Notes: generated by a model not told the origin, from the letters alone. A stretch of 39,427 bases of DNA from Betaproteobacteria bacterium (GCA_947448675.1 CANFOR010000003.1:1-39427); one strand, 5' to 3'; positions 23,396 through 31,024 are shown, counted from the stretch's first letter. Numbers and translations: made by a program.

Positions 23396-24174
23396 GCGAC
23401 ACAGCAAGCCCTGCAGCACCATCGGCTGCACACGCCACAGCACAGGTGGCCTTGGTCACCGGCGCTACACGCGGCATTGGTGCGGCCATTGCATTGCAAC
23501 TGGCGCAGCAAGGCTACACCGTTATCGGTACCGCCACCAGCGCTGAAGGTGCTACAAAAATAGGAGCTGCTTACGCAGCAACGGCGGGCGTTGGCAGCCT
23601 GCGTGGCATGGTACTCGACGTTACCGACGGCCCCGCTGCCGAGGCTGCCGTAGACGCCATCGTGAAGGAACACGGCGCGCTGCAAGTGCTGGTGAACAAC
23701 GCTGGTATTACCCGCGACATGCTGGCCATGCGCCTCAAAGACGCCGACTGGGACGCGGTGATCGACACCAACCTCAAAGCCGTGTTTCGCATGAGCCGCG
23801 CGGTGATGCGCACGATGATGAAGCAGCGCTATGGCCGCATCATCAGCATCACCAGTGTGGTGGGAGCCTCGGGCAATGCGGGTCAGGCCAATTACGCCGC
23901 CGCCAAGGCTGGCGTAGCGGGCATGACGCGGGCCCTGGCACGCGAGCTGGGCAGCCGCAACATCACCGTCAACTGCGTCGCTCCGGGCTTTATCGCCACC
24001 GACATGACGGCTGGTTTGCCCGAGGCGCAGCAGCAAGCCTTGCTCGCGCAAATTCCGCTGGGCCATTTGGGCCAGCCCTCAGACGTCGCGCATGCGGTGG
24101 CGTATTTGGCCTCGGCCAACGCGGCTTATGTGACGGGGCAAGAGCTGCATGTCAATGGCGGCATGTACATGTAG
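23392..24174 (+). CDS. fabG: 3-oxoacyl-ACP reductase
   Basis: 260 residues, a short-chain dehydrogenase. There is an N-terminal extension of about 17 Ala/Pro/Thr-rich residues before the Rossmann motif VTGATRGIGAAIA. The VNNAGITRDMLAMR segment and the catalytic Ser155, Tyr168 and Lys172 (SVVGASGNAGQANYAAAKAG) are all present, and the end VNGGMYM is typical. It reduces 3-oxoacyl-ACP with NADPH. Residues 54-69 (A-T-K-I-G-A-A-Y-A-A-T-A-G-V-G-S) come from a GCTA-49 copy in a variable surface segment after beta-strand 2. A 129-bp gap separates it from acpP. Confidence 0.96.
   Translation: MSDTASPAAPSAAHATAQVALVTGATRGIGAAIALQLAQQGYTVIGTATSAEGATKIGAAYAATAGVGSLRGMVLDVTDGPAAEAAVDAIVKEHGALQVLVNNAGITRDMLAMRLKDADWDAVIDTNLKAVFRMSRAVMRTMMKQRYGRIISITSVVGASGNAGQANYAAAKAGVAGMTRALARELGSRNITVNCVAPGFIATDMTAGLPEAQQQALLAQIPLGHLGQPSDVAHAVAYLASANAAYVTGQELHVNGGMYM
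23551..23599 (+). repeat. GCTA-49 repeat copy inside fabG (frame-0)
   Basis: GCTACAAAAATAGGAGCTGC at 1-20, TTACGCA at 21-27, GCGTTGGCAGCC at 38-49. It is read from base 1 as A-T-K-I-G-A-A-Y-A. Only 631 bp separate it from the fabD copy. Confidence 0.8.
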
Positions 24175-24303
24175 GCACTGTCCTACAGCATCTGGGCCGT
24201 CAAGTGCGCAGGCCATTAAAAAAGTTCTTCTTGTGACTTTACGCAGAAACGGCCCCAGGCGCGGTTAAAATCTGCAACTTCTTTACAACCCTTTGAGGGA
24301 CTT

Positions 24304-24543
24304 ATGAGCGATATCGAAGCACGTGTCAAAAAAATCATTGCCGAACAACTCGGCGTAGAAGAGTCCCAAGTCACCAATGAAAAGGCCTTTGTGGCAGACC
24401 TCGGTGCCGACTCTCTCGACACGGTGGAGCTGGTGATGGCGCTGGAAGACGAGTTTGGTATTGAGATTCCCGACGAAGACGCCGAGAAGATCACCACAGT
24501 GCAAAACGCTGTGGACTACGCTAACACCCATAAAAAGGCCTAA
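24304..24543 (+). CDS. acpP: Acyl carrier protein
   Basis: 79 residues from ATG 24304 with GAGGGA upstream. The phosphopantetheine site is Ser37 in LGADSLDTVELVMALEDEF, followed by GIEIPDEDAEKITTV. The protein is very acidic, as usual. It carries acyl chains during fatty-acid synthesis, and the 4'-phosphopantetheine would be attached by the AcpS encoded at 37427. It has its own 129-bp upstream gap, likely holding a promoter, and is followed by a hairpin before fabF, consistent with higher expression than its neighbours. Confidence 0.98.
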   Translation: MSDIEARVKKIIAEQLGVEESQVTNEKAFVADLGADSLDTVELVMALEDEFGIEIPDEDAEKITTVQNAVDYANTHKKA

Positions 24544-24557
24544 GGCCACTCGGCCTT
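24542..24557 (+). other. Hairpin between acpP and fabF
   Basis: AAGGCC-ACTC-GGCCTT forms a perfect 6-bp stem just after the acpP stop. An upstream AAAGGCC (24534-24540) could pair alternatively with GGCCTTT. No U-run follows, so it may protect the acpP mRNA end or partly pause transcription. Several more GGCC words follow before fabF. Confidence 0.45.
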
Positions 24558-24623
24558 TCAGGTGGCCATTGACTTGGCCCCTTACTTGGCCCATTAACCC
24601 GGCCTGCAATGGCCTCGATCAGT

Positions 24624-25868
24624 ATGACCCGACGTCGCGTTGTAGTCACCGGACTGGGCTGCGTTAGCCCGGTTGGTAATTCGGTAGACCAGGCCTGGAG
24701 TAATTTGCTCGCAGGCCAGTCTGGTATTGGGCCCATCAGCAAATTCGACACAGCAGACTTTGCGTGCAAATTTGCTGGTGAGGTGAAAAACTTCAAAATT
24801 GAGGACTACCTTAATACCAAAGAAGTTCGCACCATGGATACGTTTATCCATTTCGGCATTGCGGCTGCCGACCAAGCGGTGCGCGACTCGGGCTTGCCCA
24901 CGGGCGAGGCGCTGTCAGAAGAGCAGTCGCTGCGCATTGGCTGCAACATTGGCTCGGGCATTGGTGGCCTGCAGCTGATCGAGCAAACCCATAGCGAACT
25001 AACCGCGCGCGGCCCACGCCGCATCACGCCGTTTTTTGTGCCTGCGTCCATCATCAACATGATCTCGGGCCACGTATCGATTCGCTTTGGCTTCAGAGGC
25101 CCCAACATCGCCGTCGTTACCGCATGCACCACCGGCTTGCACGCGATTGGTTTGTCGGCACGGATGATTGAATACGGCGACGCGGATGTGATGATTGCGG
25201 GTGGTTCTGAGTCCACTATCTCGCCTCTGGGTGTGGGTGGTTTTACTGCGGCGCGGGCCATGTCTACGCGCAATGACGACCCCACCACCGCTTCGCGCCC
25301 CTTCGACAAAGACCGTGACGGCTTTGTGTTGGGCGAAGGCGCTGGCGTGATGGTGTTGGAAGAATACGAACACGCCAAAGCACGGGGCGCCAAGATTTAC
25401 TGCGAGCTCTCGGGCTTTGGCATGAGCGGCGACGCATACCACATCACCTCTCCCAATACCGACGGGCCGCGCCGCGCCATGCTCAATGCACTCAGCAATG
25501 CCGGTGTGCAGCCTGAGCAGGTGAACTACATCAACGCCCACGGCACATCCACCCCCTTGGGCGACCTGAACGAAACCAATGCCATCAAAGCGGCCTTGGG
25601 TGCGCATGCGCATAAAACCCTTATCAGCTCGACCAAGTCGATGACGGGGCATTTGCTCGGCGGCGCCGGTGGCATTGAGTCGGTGTTTACGGTTTTGGCC
25701 TTGCACCACCAAAAGGTGCCGCCGACCATCAATATCTTTAACCAAGACCCCGAGTGCGACTTGGACTACTGCGCCAACACCGCCCGCGATGTCAAGATCG
25801 ACGTGGCCATGAAAAACAACTTTGGTTTTGGCGGCACCAACGGCACGCTGGTCTTCAAGCGCGCCTGA
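24624..25868 (+). CDS. fabF: Beta-ketoacyl-ACP synthase II
   Basis: 414 residues from ATG 24624 (MTRRRVVVTGLGCVSPVGN), the normal family start. An in-frame ATG at 24609 would add five residues, and neither has a clear ribosome site. Catalytic residues are Cys in VTACTTGLHAIG, His in NAHGTSTPLGDLNE, and His in TKSMTGHLLGGAGG. The C-terminal NNFGFGGTNGTLVF motif is present. It elongates acyl-ACP in fatty-acid synthesis. It is followed within 11 bp by the membrane protein gene preceding rpoE. Confidence 0.96.
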   Translation: MTRRRVVVTGLGCVSPVGNSVDQAWSNLLAGQSGIGPISKFDTADFACKFAGEVKNFKIEDYLNTKEVRTMDTFIHFGIAAADQAVRDSGLPTGEALSEEQSLRIGCNIGSGIGGLQLIEQTHSELTARGPRRITPFFVPASIINMISGHVSIRFGFRGPNIAVVTACTTGLHAIGLSARMIEYGDADVMIAGGSESTISPLGVGGFTAARAMSTRNDDPTTASRPFDKDRDGFVLGEGAGVMVLEEYEHAKARGAKIYCELSGFGMSGDAYHITSPNTDGPRRAMLNALSNAGVQPEQVNYINAHGTSTPLGDLNETNAIKAALGAHAHKTLISSTKSMTGHLLGGAGGIESVFTVLALHHQKVPPTINIFNQDPECDLDYCANTARDVKIDVAMKNNFGFGGTNGTLVFKRA

Positions 25869-25878
25869 GCCCGTTCAC

Positions 25879-26463
25879 ATGCACAGCGCCCCGTCGGTCA
25901 GTTACCCGGTGGGTAGAACGCGCGGCTTGCGCCTGCTTTTAGGCACGCTATGCGTCGTCAGCCTAGGCGGGCTGTGCGTATGGTGCTATCAAAAATATAG
26001 CTCTGCGGGGCTCTTGGCTGGGGCGCTTGCAGCGCCATTTTCAATGCCAACTCTAGGGCAATGGCTGTGGCAACAGGCTGGGCCGCAAGTGCTTGGCTGC
26101 TTGGCTTGGCTCAGCGCTTGCGGTGTCGCTTGGCATAGCTGGCGCACCACGCCCAGTGGGCGCATGCGCTGGGACGGCAGCCACTGGTACTGGGAGCAGC
26201 CCGAGTCAGACCTTGCCGGCCATATGCACGTGGTGCTCGACGCGCAAAGCCAATTGCTCTTGCATTGGCAGGCGCAAGAGCAGTTGCCCGAAGTACTGCC
26301 CGAAGCGTTGCAAGCGCGCAGTAACGCAATGCCCCATGCCAAGCCGCGCAGCCGCACGCACTTGTGGCTTTGGGCCGAGCGCCGCGCCTGTCCGGCCGAC
26401 TGGCTGGCCCTGCGCCGCGCCGTGTATTCGCGCGCTGCACCGATGGCGCAAGCCTATGCCTGA
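25879..26463 (+). CDS. Small membrane protein of unknown function between fabF and rpoE
   Basis: 194 residues from ATG 25879. Two hydrophobic segments (LRLLLGTLCVVSLGGLCVW, and PQVLGCLAWLSACGVAWHSW) are followed by a soluble tail with RMRWDGSHWYWEQPE and LLHWQAQEQLPE, ending in WLWAERRACPADWLALRRAVYS. The two-helix plus beta-rich tail layout recalls YgfX/CptA-type membrane proteins, but the similarity is only suggestive. The TGA stop overlaps the rpoE start (ATGCCTGA), so it is translationally coupled to the sigma factor. The loop between the helices is encoded by a GCTA-49 copy (25985-26036). Confidence 0.65.
   Translation: MHSAPSVSYPVGRTRGLRLLLGTLCVVSLGGLCVWCYQKYSSAGLLAGALAAPFSMPTLGQWLWQQAGPQVLGCLAWLSACGVAWHSWRTTPSGRMRWDGSHWYWEQPESDLAGHMHVVLDAQSQLLLHWQAQEQLPEVLPEALQARSNAMPHAKPRSRTHLWLWAERRACPADWLALRRAVYSRAAPMAQAYA
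25985..26036 (+). repeat. GCTA-49 repeat copy in the membrane protein gene (frame-1)
   Basis: GCTATCAAAAATATAGCTCT at 1-20 is in register; the rest is diverged but ends GCGCTTGCAGCGCC. It is read as C-Y-Q-K-Y-S-S, the only copy found in this third frame. Confidence 0.6.
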
Positions 26464-27094
26464 TAACGCGCCAGCCAACCCCACCGCAAGCGCCAGCGAT
26501 ACCGACGCTGAACTGGTCGCGCGTACGGTCGCAGGTGACCAGCGTGCCTTTGGCCTCTTGGTGCTCAAGTACGAGCGGCGCATCCAGCGTTTGATTGGCC
26601 GCATGGTGCGCGACGTCGATTTGGTGCCCGACATTGCGCAAGAGAGCTTTATCCGTGCCTACCGCGCCCTGCCGCAGTTTCGCGGCGACGCCCAGTTCTA
26701 CACTTGGCTCTACCGCATTGCCGTCAATACCGCCAAAAAAGCCTTGATGGACATGAAGCACGACCCGGTGGTCACTTACACCACGCTGCAAAGTCGCGAC
26801 GACGAAGATGAAACTTTTGGCCCGCAAGACAACCTAACCAGCAACGAAACCCCCGACAGCGCCTTGCAGGCCAAGCAAATTGTGCAGGTAGTGAACGAGG
26901 TGATCGAATCTTTACCCCAAGAGTTGCGTCAGGCCGTGGTCTTGCGCGAGATTGAAGGACTGAGCTACGAAGAAATTGCCCAAGCCATGGATTGCCCGAT
27001 TGGCACCGTGCGTTCGCGGATTTTCCGCGCGCGGGAGGCCATTTCGCTGCGGCTCAAACCCATGCTCAACCAACACAGCGGAAAACGCTGGTAG
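26456..27094 (+). CDS. rpoE: RNA polymerase sigma factor RpoE/AlgU (extracytoplasmic function)
   Basis: 212 residues from ATG 26456, overlapping the stop of the membrane protein gene. Sigma region 2 is clear (FGLLVLKYERRIQRLIGRMV and DIAQESFIRAYRALPQFRG, then FYTWLYRIAVNTAKK). Region 4 is LPQELRQAVVLREIEGLSYEEIAQAMDCPIGTVRSRIFRAREAI. It controls the envelope-stress response and is expected to be held by the RseA product encoded next. The order rpoE-rseA-rseB-mucD is the classic module. No consensus sigma-E promoter was recognised just upstream. Confidence 0.95.
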   Translation: MPDNAPANPTASASDTDAELVARTVAGDQRAFGLLVLKYERRIQRLIGRMVRDVDLVPDIAQESFIRAYRALPQFRGDAQFYTWLYRIAVNTAKKALMDMKHDPVVTYTTLQSRDDEDETFGPQDNLTSNETPDSALQAKQIVQVVNEVIESLPQELRQAVVLREIEGLSYEEIAQAMDCPIGTVRSRIFRAREAISLRLKPMLNQHSGKRW

Positions 27095-27115
27095 TACAAC
27101 CGACAGGTGCCCACC

Positions 27116-27868
27116 ATGAACCATCATGCCCCTCTTCCCAATGCGCTGCATAGCCCGGCCAGTACGCCTGTGCCTGCCGACGATGCCAGCTTGGAATGCG
27201 TGAGCGCCCTGGTCGATGGCGAGTTGTCGGGCGCTGCATTGCAGCAGGCCATCAGCCTCGCGCTCAAGGCGCCCGAAGGCCAGGTTGCTTGGCAGCACTA
27301 CCATCTGCTGCGCGAGGTTTTGCACGAGCCGCAAGGCGCGCAAAGAGCCACGGTGGCCGCATGGGCTGTGCCCAAGCCTGCGGCGCAGGGTGACACAGAC
27401 TTTGTGCAGGGCGTGATGCAGCGCATTGCCGCCGAGCCCGCCTGGGCTTTGCAAAGCGTGCCAGCGCAGCCTGTCTTGGTAGCGCACAGCGCCCCGGCGG
27501 CCAATGACGCGCGGGCCTGGAAGTGGCTGGCCAGTTGCGCCTCTGTTGCTGCAGTGGTCGCCTTGGGCTGGAACCTGTGGTCACCCGTAGGCCAGGGAGC
27601 GGGCCAGGGGGCATTGCAGGCCGCTGCGCCCACCCTGGCGGTGCCAGCTACCGCCAGTGCAAACCTAAGCGCAACCCCAGTGGCCACAGTGGCCACAGTG
27701 GCCCCGGCCTTGGCGCAAGCCTCCGCTGGCAGCGAGCCGCTGACCATGATCCGCGACCCGCGCTTAGACGAACTCTTGGCCGCGCACCGCCAGTTTGCCG
27801 GCACTTCGGCCCTGCAAGCACCAGCTGGGTTTTTGCGCAATGCCACTTTTGAAGTGCCCAAGCCTTGA
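27116..27868 (+). CDS. rseA: Anti-sigma-E factor RseA/MucA-like
   Basis: 250 residues from ATG 27116; a GTG at 27107 is possible. The cytoplasmic sigma-binding domain is ECVSALVDGELSGAALQQAI followed by WQHYHLLREVLHE. A single membrane helix lies near residue 140 (WKWLASCASVAAVVALGWNLW), and the periplasmic part is Ala/Thr/Val-rich. Three tandem 9-bp units CAGTGGCC(A/C) (27678-27704) encode V-A-T-V-A-T-V-A in the linker. It sequesters RpoE at the membrane until it is cleaved. Its TGA is close to the rseB start region. Confidence 0.88.
   Translation: MNHHAPLPNALHSPASTPVPADDASLECVSALVDGELSGAALQQAISLALKAPEGQVAWQHYHLLREVLHEPQGAQRATVAAWAVPKPAAQGDTDFVQGVMQRIAAEPAWALQSVPAQPVLVAHSAPAANDARAWKWLASCASVAAVVALGWNLWSPVGQGAGQGALQAAAPTLAVPATASANLSATPVATVATVAPALAQASAGSEPLTMIRDPRLDELLAAHRQFAGTSALQAPAGFLRNATFEVPKP
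27678..27704 (+). repeat. Tandem 9-bp repeat in rseA
   Basis: Three head-to-tail units of CAGTGGCCA (last one ending in C) lie in the periplasmic linker of RseA. The unit is a multiple of three, so copy-number changes would not shift the frame. Confidence 0.8.
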
Positions 27869-27885
27869 GCCGATTGCAGCCCATC

Positions 27886-28965
27886 ATGATGCATTTCCCC
27901 CAATCATTTCTAGAGCAAAAAGTTCCGCTAACGCTTGCTGGCTGTGCGTTGTTAGCTACACATTTTGTAGCAGCGCAGGTGCCCAGTGTGGGCAATGCGG
28001 TGACTACGGGGAACGCAAGCAACGCCGTTGCAGCGCCCCATACCGACCGCACGCTGAGCGACTGGCTGATGCGCTTGCATACGGCGTCACTGAAAAATCG
28101 TGCCTACATCGGCACCTTCGTGGTCAGCTCGGGCAGCAATATGTCGAGCGCCCGCATTTGGCATATTTGCGAAGGCGACCAGCAAATGGAGCGGGTTGAA
28201 AATTTAACCGGTGCGCCGCGCTCCACCTTTCGCCACAACAGCCAGGTAGTGACCTTTTTGCCCGAAGCCAAGCTGGCCCGCTCCGAGAAGCGCGAGTCCT
28301 TGGGTCTGTTCCCTGAGCTGCTTAAAAGCAATGCCGGTTCGATCCCCGAGTTTTACCAAGCCCGCAGCTTGGGCAACGAGCGCGTAGCAGGCCTAGAGGC
28401 CGATGTGGTGCAACTGCAGCCGCGCGACGCGCTGCGTTTTGGCTACCGCGTCTGGACCGAGAAAAAAACCGGCTTGGTGGTCAAACTGCAAACGCTGGAC
28501 ACCGCAGGCCGGGTGTTGGAGCAAGCCGCATTTTCTGAGCTGCAGCTCGACGCACCCGTGCGCATGGACAAGCTCAGTCACATGATGGCCAGCACCGAGG
28601 GCTACCGGGTCGAGAGCAGCGAGTTGCTCAAGACCACGGCCCAGGCCGAAGGCTGGTGGTTGCGCACACCGGTGGCGGGGTTCACACCCATGAGCTGTTA
28701 CCTGCGGCCTGCGCCCACCGGGGCTGCTGCGAGCACCATGCAATGGATTTTTTCAGATGGTTTGGCCACCGTCTCTTTGTTTGTGGAACCCTTTGACCGC
28801 ATGCGGCATCTACAAGAAGGTGCGGTCTCGGTAGGCGCTACGCAAACCTTGGTGCGCAAGTTAGACGACGCTGCTGGCAACCGCGAATGGTGGTTGACGG
28901 CAGTCGGTGAGGTGCCGTTAGGCACACTGGCCAGTTTTGCCAGCGCATTGGAACGCAAGAAATAA
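27886..28965 (+). CDS. rseB: Sigma-E regulatory protein RseB/MucB
   Basis: 359 residues from ATG 27886; a TTG at 27865 overlapping the rseA stop is an alternative. A signal peptide is followed by the MucB/RseB N-terminal domain (WLMRLHTASLKNRAYIGTFVV, WHICEGDQQMERVENLTGAP) and a C-terminal domain ending near GTLASFASALERKK. RseB binds RseA in the periplasm and senses lipopolysaccharide. Remarkably, the hydrophobic core of the signal peptide (V-P-L-T-L-A-G-C-A-L-L-A-T-H-F-V-A) is encoded entirely by a GCTA-49 copy in reverse orientation. Confidence 0.9.
   Translation: MMHFPQSFLEQKVPLTLAGCALLATHFVAAQVPSVGNAVTTGNASNAVAAPHTDRTLSDWLMRLHTASLKNRAYIGTFVVSSGSNMSSARIWHICEGDQQMERVENLTGAPRSTFRHNSQVVTFLPEAKLARSEKRESLGLFPELLKSNAGSIPEFYQARSLGNERVAGLEADVVQLQPRDALRFGYRVWTEKKTGLVVKLQTLDTAGRVLEQAAFSELQLDAPVRMDKLSHMMASTEGYRVESSELLKTTAQAEGWWLRTPVAGFTPMSCYLRPAPTGAAASTMQWIFSDGLATVSLFVEPFDRMRHLQEGAVSVGATQTLVRKLDDAAGNREWWLTAVGEVPLGTLASFASALERKK
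27922..27971 (-). repeat. GCTA-49 repeat copy encoding the RseB signal-peptide core
   Basis: On the minus strand GCTACAAAATGTGTAGCTAA at 1-20, ACGCACAGCC at 23-32, AAGCGTTAGCGGAAC at 36-50. Bases 23-32 are identical to those of the iorB copy. The host gene reads the opposite strand. Confidence 0.82.
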
Positions 28966-28989
28966 CGAAACCCTGAAAGGTCTTTACCC

Positions 28990-30498
28990 ATGGCACGTTT
29001 TGATCAAGCCCCATTTTTACAACTCAGCCGCGTTTGGGGCAAGTTGCGCTCGTACGCATTCGTTGGCGCTTTGGCCATTGTCGGCACCGCGGTACTAATG
29101 CCCGCCAAACCGATTGCCGCGCAAGCACGGGCTTTGCCGGACTTTACCGATTTGGTCGAGCAGGTCGGGCCCTCGGTGGTCAATATCCGAACCCTGGAAA
29201 AGGTGGTGCCACAGTCGGCCGCAGACGGCCCCAGTGACGAAGACATGCAAGAATTTTTTCGCCGCTTTTTTGGCCAACCCATGCCAGGGCGGCCGGGTGT
29301 GCCCAAGCAAGCGCCGCGGCCTAGCCGGCCCCAACAAGATGAAGAGCAGCCGCGTGGTGTGGGCTCGGGCTTTATTTTGTCGTCTGACGGCTATGTAATG
29401 ACCAATGCGCATGTGGTTGATGGTGCCGATGAGGTGATGGTCACACTCACCGACAAACGTGAGTTCAAGGCCAAAATCATTGGTGCCGACAAGCGCAGTG
29501 ATGTAGCCGTGGTGAAGATCGAGGCCACTGGCTTGCCCGCCGTGAAATTAGGCGACGTGAGCCGTTTGAAGGTGGGCGAGTGGGTGATGGCCATTGGCTC
29601 GCCCTTTGGCCTAGAGAACACCGTTACTGCGGGCATTGTGAGCGCTAAGCAGCGCGACACTGGTGAGTACCTGCCCTTCATCCAAACCGACGTGGCCATC
29701 AACCCCGGTAACTCGGGCGGTCCGCTCATCAATATGCGCGGTGAAGTGGTGGGCATTAACAGCCAAATTTATTCGCGCTCGGGGGGCTTCATGGGCATCT
29801 CGTTTGCCATCCCGATCGATGAAGCCACGCGCGTGAGTGACCAGCTGCGTAGCAGTGGCCGCGTAGCACGCGGCCGCATTGGCGTGCAGATTGACCAAGT
29901 CAGCAAAGACGTGGCCGAGTCCATCGGCCTGGGCAAGCCCCAAGGTGCTTTGGTGCGCAGCGTAGAGCCCGGTGCACCCGCCGACAAAGCCGGTGTTGAG
30001 GCGGGCGACATCATCACCAAATTTGATGGCAAGGTAATTGAAAAATCCAGCGACTTGCCGCGCTTGGTCGGCAATGTGAAGCCCGGCACCAAGAGCACCG
30101 TCACGGTGTTTCGCCGCGGTAGCAGCAAAGATTTGAGCGTGACCGTAGTGGAGTTTGAAGCAGAAAAACCCATGAAGAAAACCGTCGACAAAGAAGAGAA
30201 GCCCAAGGCTGCTTCAACGGCGCACTCCCTGGGCTTGGGCGTGAGCGAACTCACAGATGCGATGAAGAAAGAGCTCAAGCTCAAGGGCGGCGTCAAGGTG
30301 GACACCGTGGCCGAGGGCGCTGCGCGTGCGGGTCTGCGCGAGGGCGATGTAATTGTCGCGGTGGGCAACGCTGAAGTGGCCAACGTCAAAGAGTTTGAAG
30401 CTGCGATGGCCAAGGTCGACAAAAGCAAAGCTGTGAATGTTTTGTTTCGCCGTGGCGAGTGGGCGCAGTACGCGCTGATTCGGCCCCAGACCAAGTAA
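28990..30498 (+). CDS. mucD: Periplasmic serine protease DegP/MucD (HtrA family)
   Basis: 502 residues. The N-terminus has a signal or membrane-anchor helix (FVGALAIVGTAVLMPAKPIAAQA). The trypsin-like domain carries the triad His141 (TNAHVVDGAD), Asp171 (KRSDVAVVKI) and Ser242 (NPGNSGGPLINMRGE). Two PDZ domains follow (starting near GRIGVQIDQVSKDVA and LGLGVSELTDAMKKEL), with an inter-PDZ charged linker. It degrades or refolds damaged envelope proteins and closes the sigma-E module. A hairpin followed by five T (30527-30548) ends the unit. Confidence 0.94.
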   Translation: MARFDQAPFLQLSRVWGKLRSYAFVGALAIVGTAVLMPAKPIAAQARALPDFTDLVEQVGPSVVNIRTLEKVVPQSAADGPSDEDMQEFFRRFFGQPMPGRPGVPKQAPRPSRPQQDEEQPRGVGSGFILSSDGYVMTNAHVVDGADEVMVTLTDKREFKAKIIGADKRSDVAVVKIEATGLPAVKLGDVSRLKVGEWVMAIGSPFGLENTVTAGIVSAKQRDTGEYLPFIQTDVAINPGNSGGPLINMRGEVVGINSQIYSRSGGFMGISFAIPIDEATRVSDQLRSSGRVARGRIGVQIDQVSKDVAESIGLGKPQGALVRSVEPGAPADKAGVEAGDIITKFDGKVIEKSSDLPRLVGNVKPGTKSTVTVFRRGSSKDLSVTVVEFEAEKPMKKTVDKEEKPKAASTAHSLGLGVSELTDAMKKELKLKGGVKVDTVAEGAARAGLREGDVIVAVGNAEVANVKEFEAAMAKVDKSKAVNVLFRRGEWAQYALIRPQTK

Positions 30499-30526
30499 AA
30501 CCATGCTTTTGCGCATGTCAATGGGG

Positions 30527-30548
30527 CCCTTGGCTTCCTAGGGTTTTT
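30527..30548 (+). terminator. Probable terminator after mucD
   Basis: CCCTTGG (30527-30533) pairs with CCTAGGG (30537-30543) with one T-T mismatch and a CTT loop, followed by five T. Confidence 0.6.
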
Positions 30549-30657
30549 ACCTTGAGAAGTCTTTTTTCCGGCCATGGTCGATAATTTTTAGCTATGATCC
30601 AGGCGCGCTAATTTGTTGGCGCACGCTAACTTTTCAAAAGCCAAACCCAAAATTCGT

Positions 30658-30663
30658 TAGAAT
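30658..30663 (+). promoter_or_regulatory. Candidate -10 element upstream of lepA / possible small RNA
   Basis: TAGAAT is followed by AGAGGCTTAT, the same downstream block as at the rpmF promoter. No good -35 is seen. The first strong downstream terminator lies about 290 bp away without an intervening recognised gene. Confidence 0.4.
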
Positions 30664-30883
30664 AGAGGCTTATTCGGTGCTGTTGCTAGCGATGCGCCGT
30701 GTCAAAATCCACCATATGGCATGAAATTCGGGAATCCTGGCCTGATCCACAGGTCGCCCACAACTTGCCCACTGGTCTTCGCACTAATTTTGTTAATAAG
30801 CTGTGTATAAATATTTTGTTGCTGCACTGCAACGACGTGAAAATGGGACTGCTGGGCTGTACGAACGGGGCTTTTTGCCTACA

Positions 30884-31024
30884 ATGAAGTCCCAACTATC
30901 GCAGTTGCCATTGATTGTTGGTTCAGGGCGCGTCACTTCCCGACGCGCCCTTTTTTCTTGTCTGCTCGCTTGTCTACCGATAGCGTGCAGCCTTATCTAT
31001 CAAGCACTTGTTGAACTTCATTGA
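30884..31024 (+). other. Possible 46-residue lepA leader ORF containing a terminator
   Basis: ATG 30884 to TGA 31022-31024, whose last base is the first base of the lepA ATG. The peptide has a hydrophobic Cys-rich stretch (ALFSCLLACLPIACSLIYQA). No ribosome site precedes it, and a TACAAT box overlaps its start. Could be chance. Confidence 0.2.
30926..30956 (+). terminator. Strong Rho-independent terminator upstream of lepA
   Basis: Perfect 9-bp arms GGGCGCGTC (30926-30934) and GACGCGCCC (30942-30950), loop ACTTCCC, then six T. It lies 68 bp before lepA and has no gene directly in front, so it may end a small RNA or act as an attenuator. Confidence 0.85.

Larger units (their letters stand above)
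30499..31023 (+). other. 525-bp mucD-lepA intergenic region with promoter-like, repeat and terminator signals
   Basis: No convincing protein gene was found. In order it holds the mucD terminator, a GCTA-like fragment (about 30579-30605), a TAGAAT box (30658-30663) followed by GGCTTAT, and three 11-bp near-repeats around CCCACA (30745-30777). It also holds a TGTGTATAA word (30802-30810), a TACAAT box (30880-30885) and a strong terminator (30926-30956). Two small open frames exist, without ribosome sites: 29 codons from 30721, and 46 codons from 30884 ending in TGATG at the lepA start. It may contain a small RNA or a lepA leader. Confidence 0.45.

Noticed and set aside
22660..24066. 468-codon minus-strand frame across fabD and fabG
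   Set aside because: It is antisense to two conserved genes and its product matches no known protein pattern.
28950..28980. Sigma-E promoter just before mucD
   Set aside because: A GGAAC word is present, but no proper TC-type -10 at the right spacing was found.
30741..30810. Chromosomal replication origin
   Set aside because: There are only two imperfect DnaA-box-like words, and no dnaA, dnaN, rpmH or parAB genes nearby.
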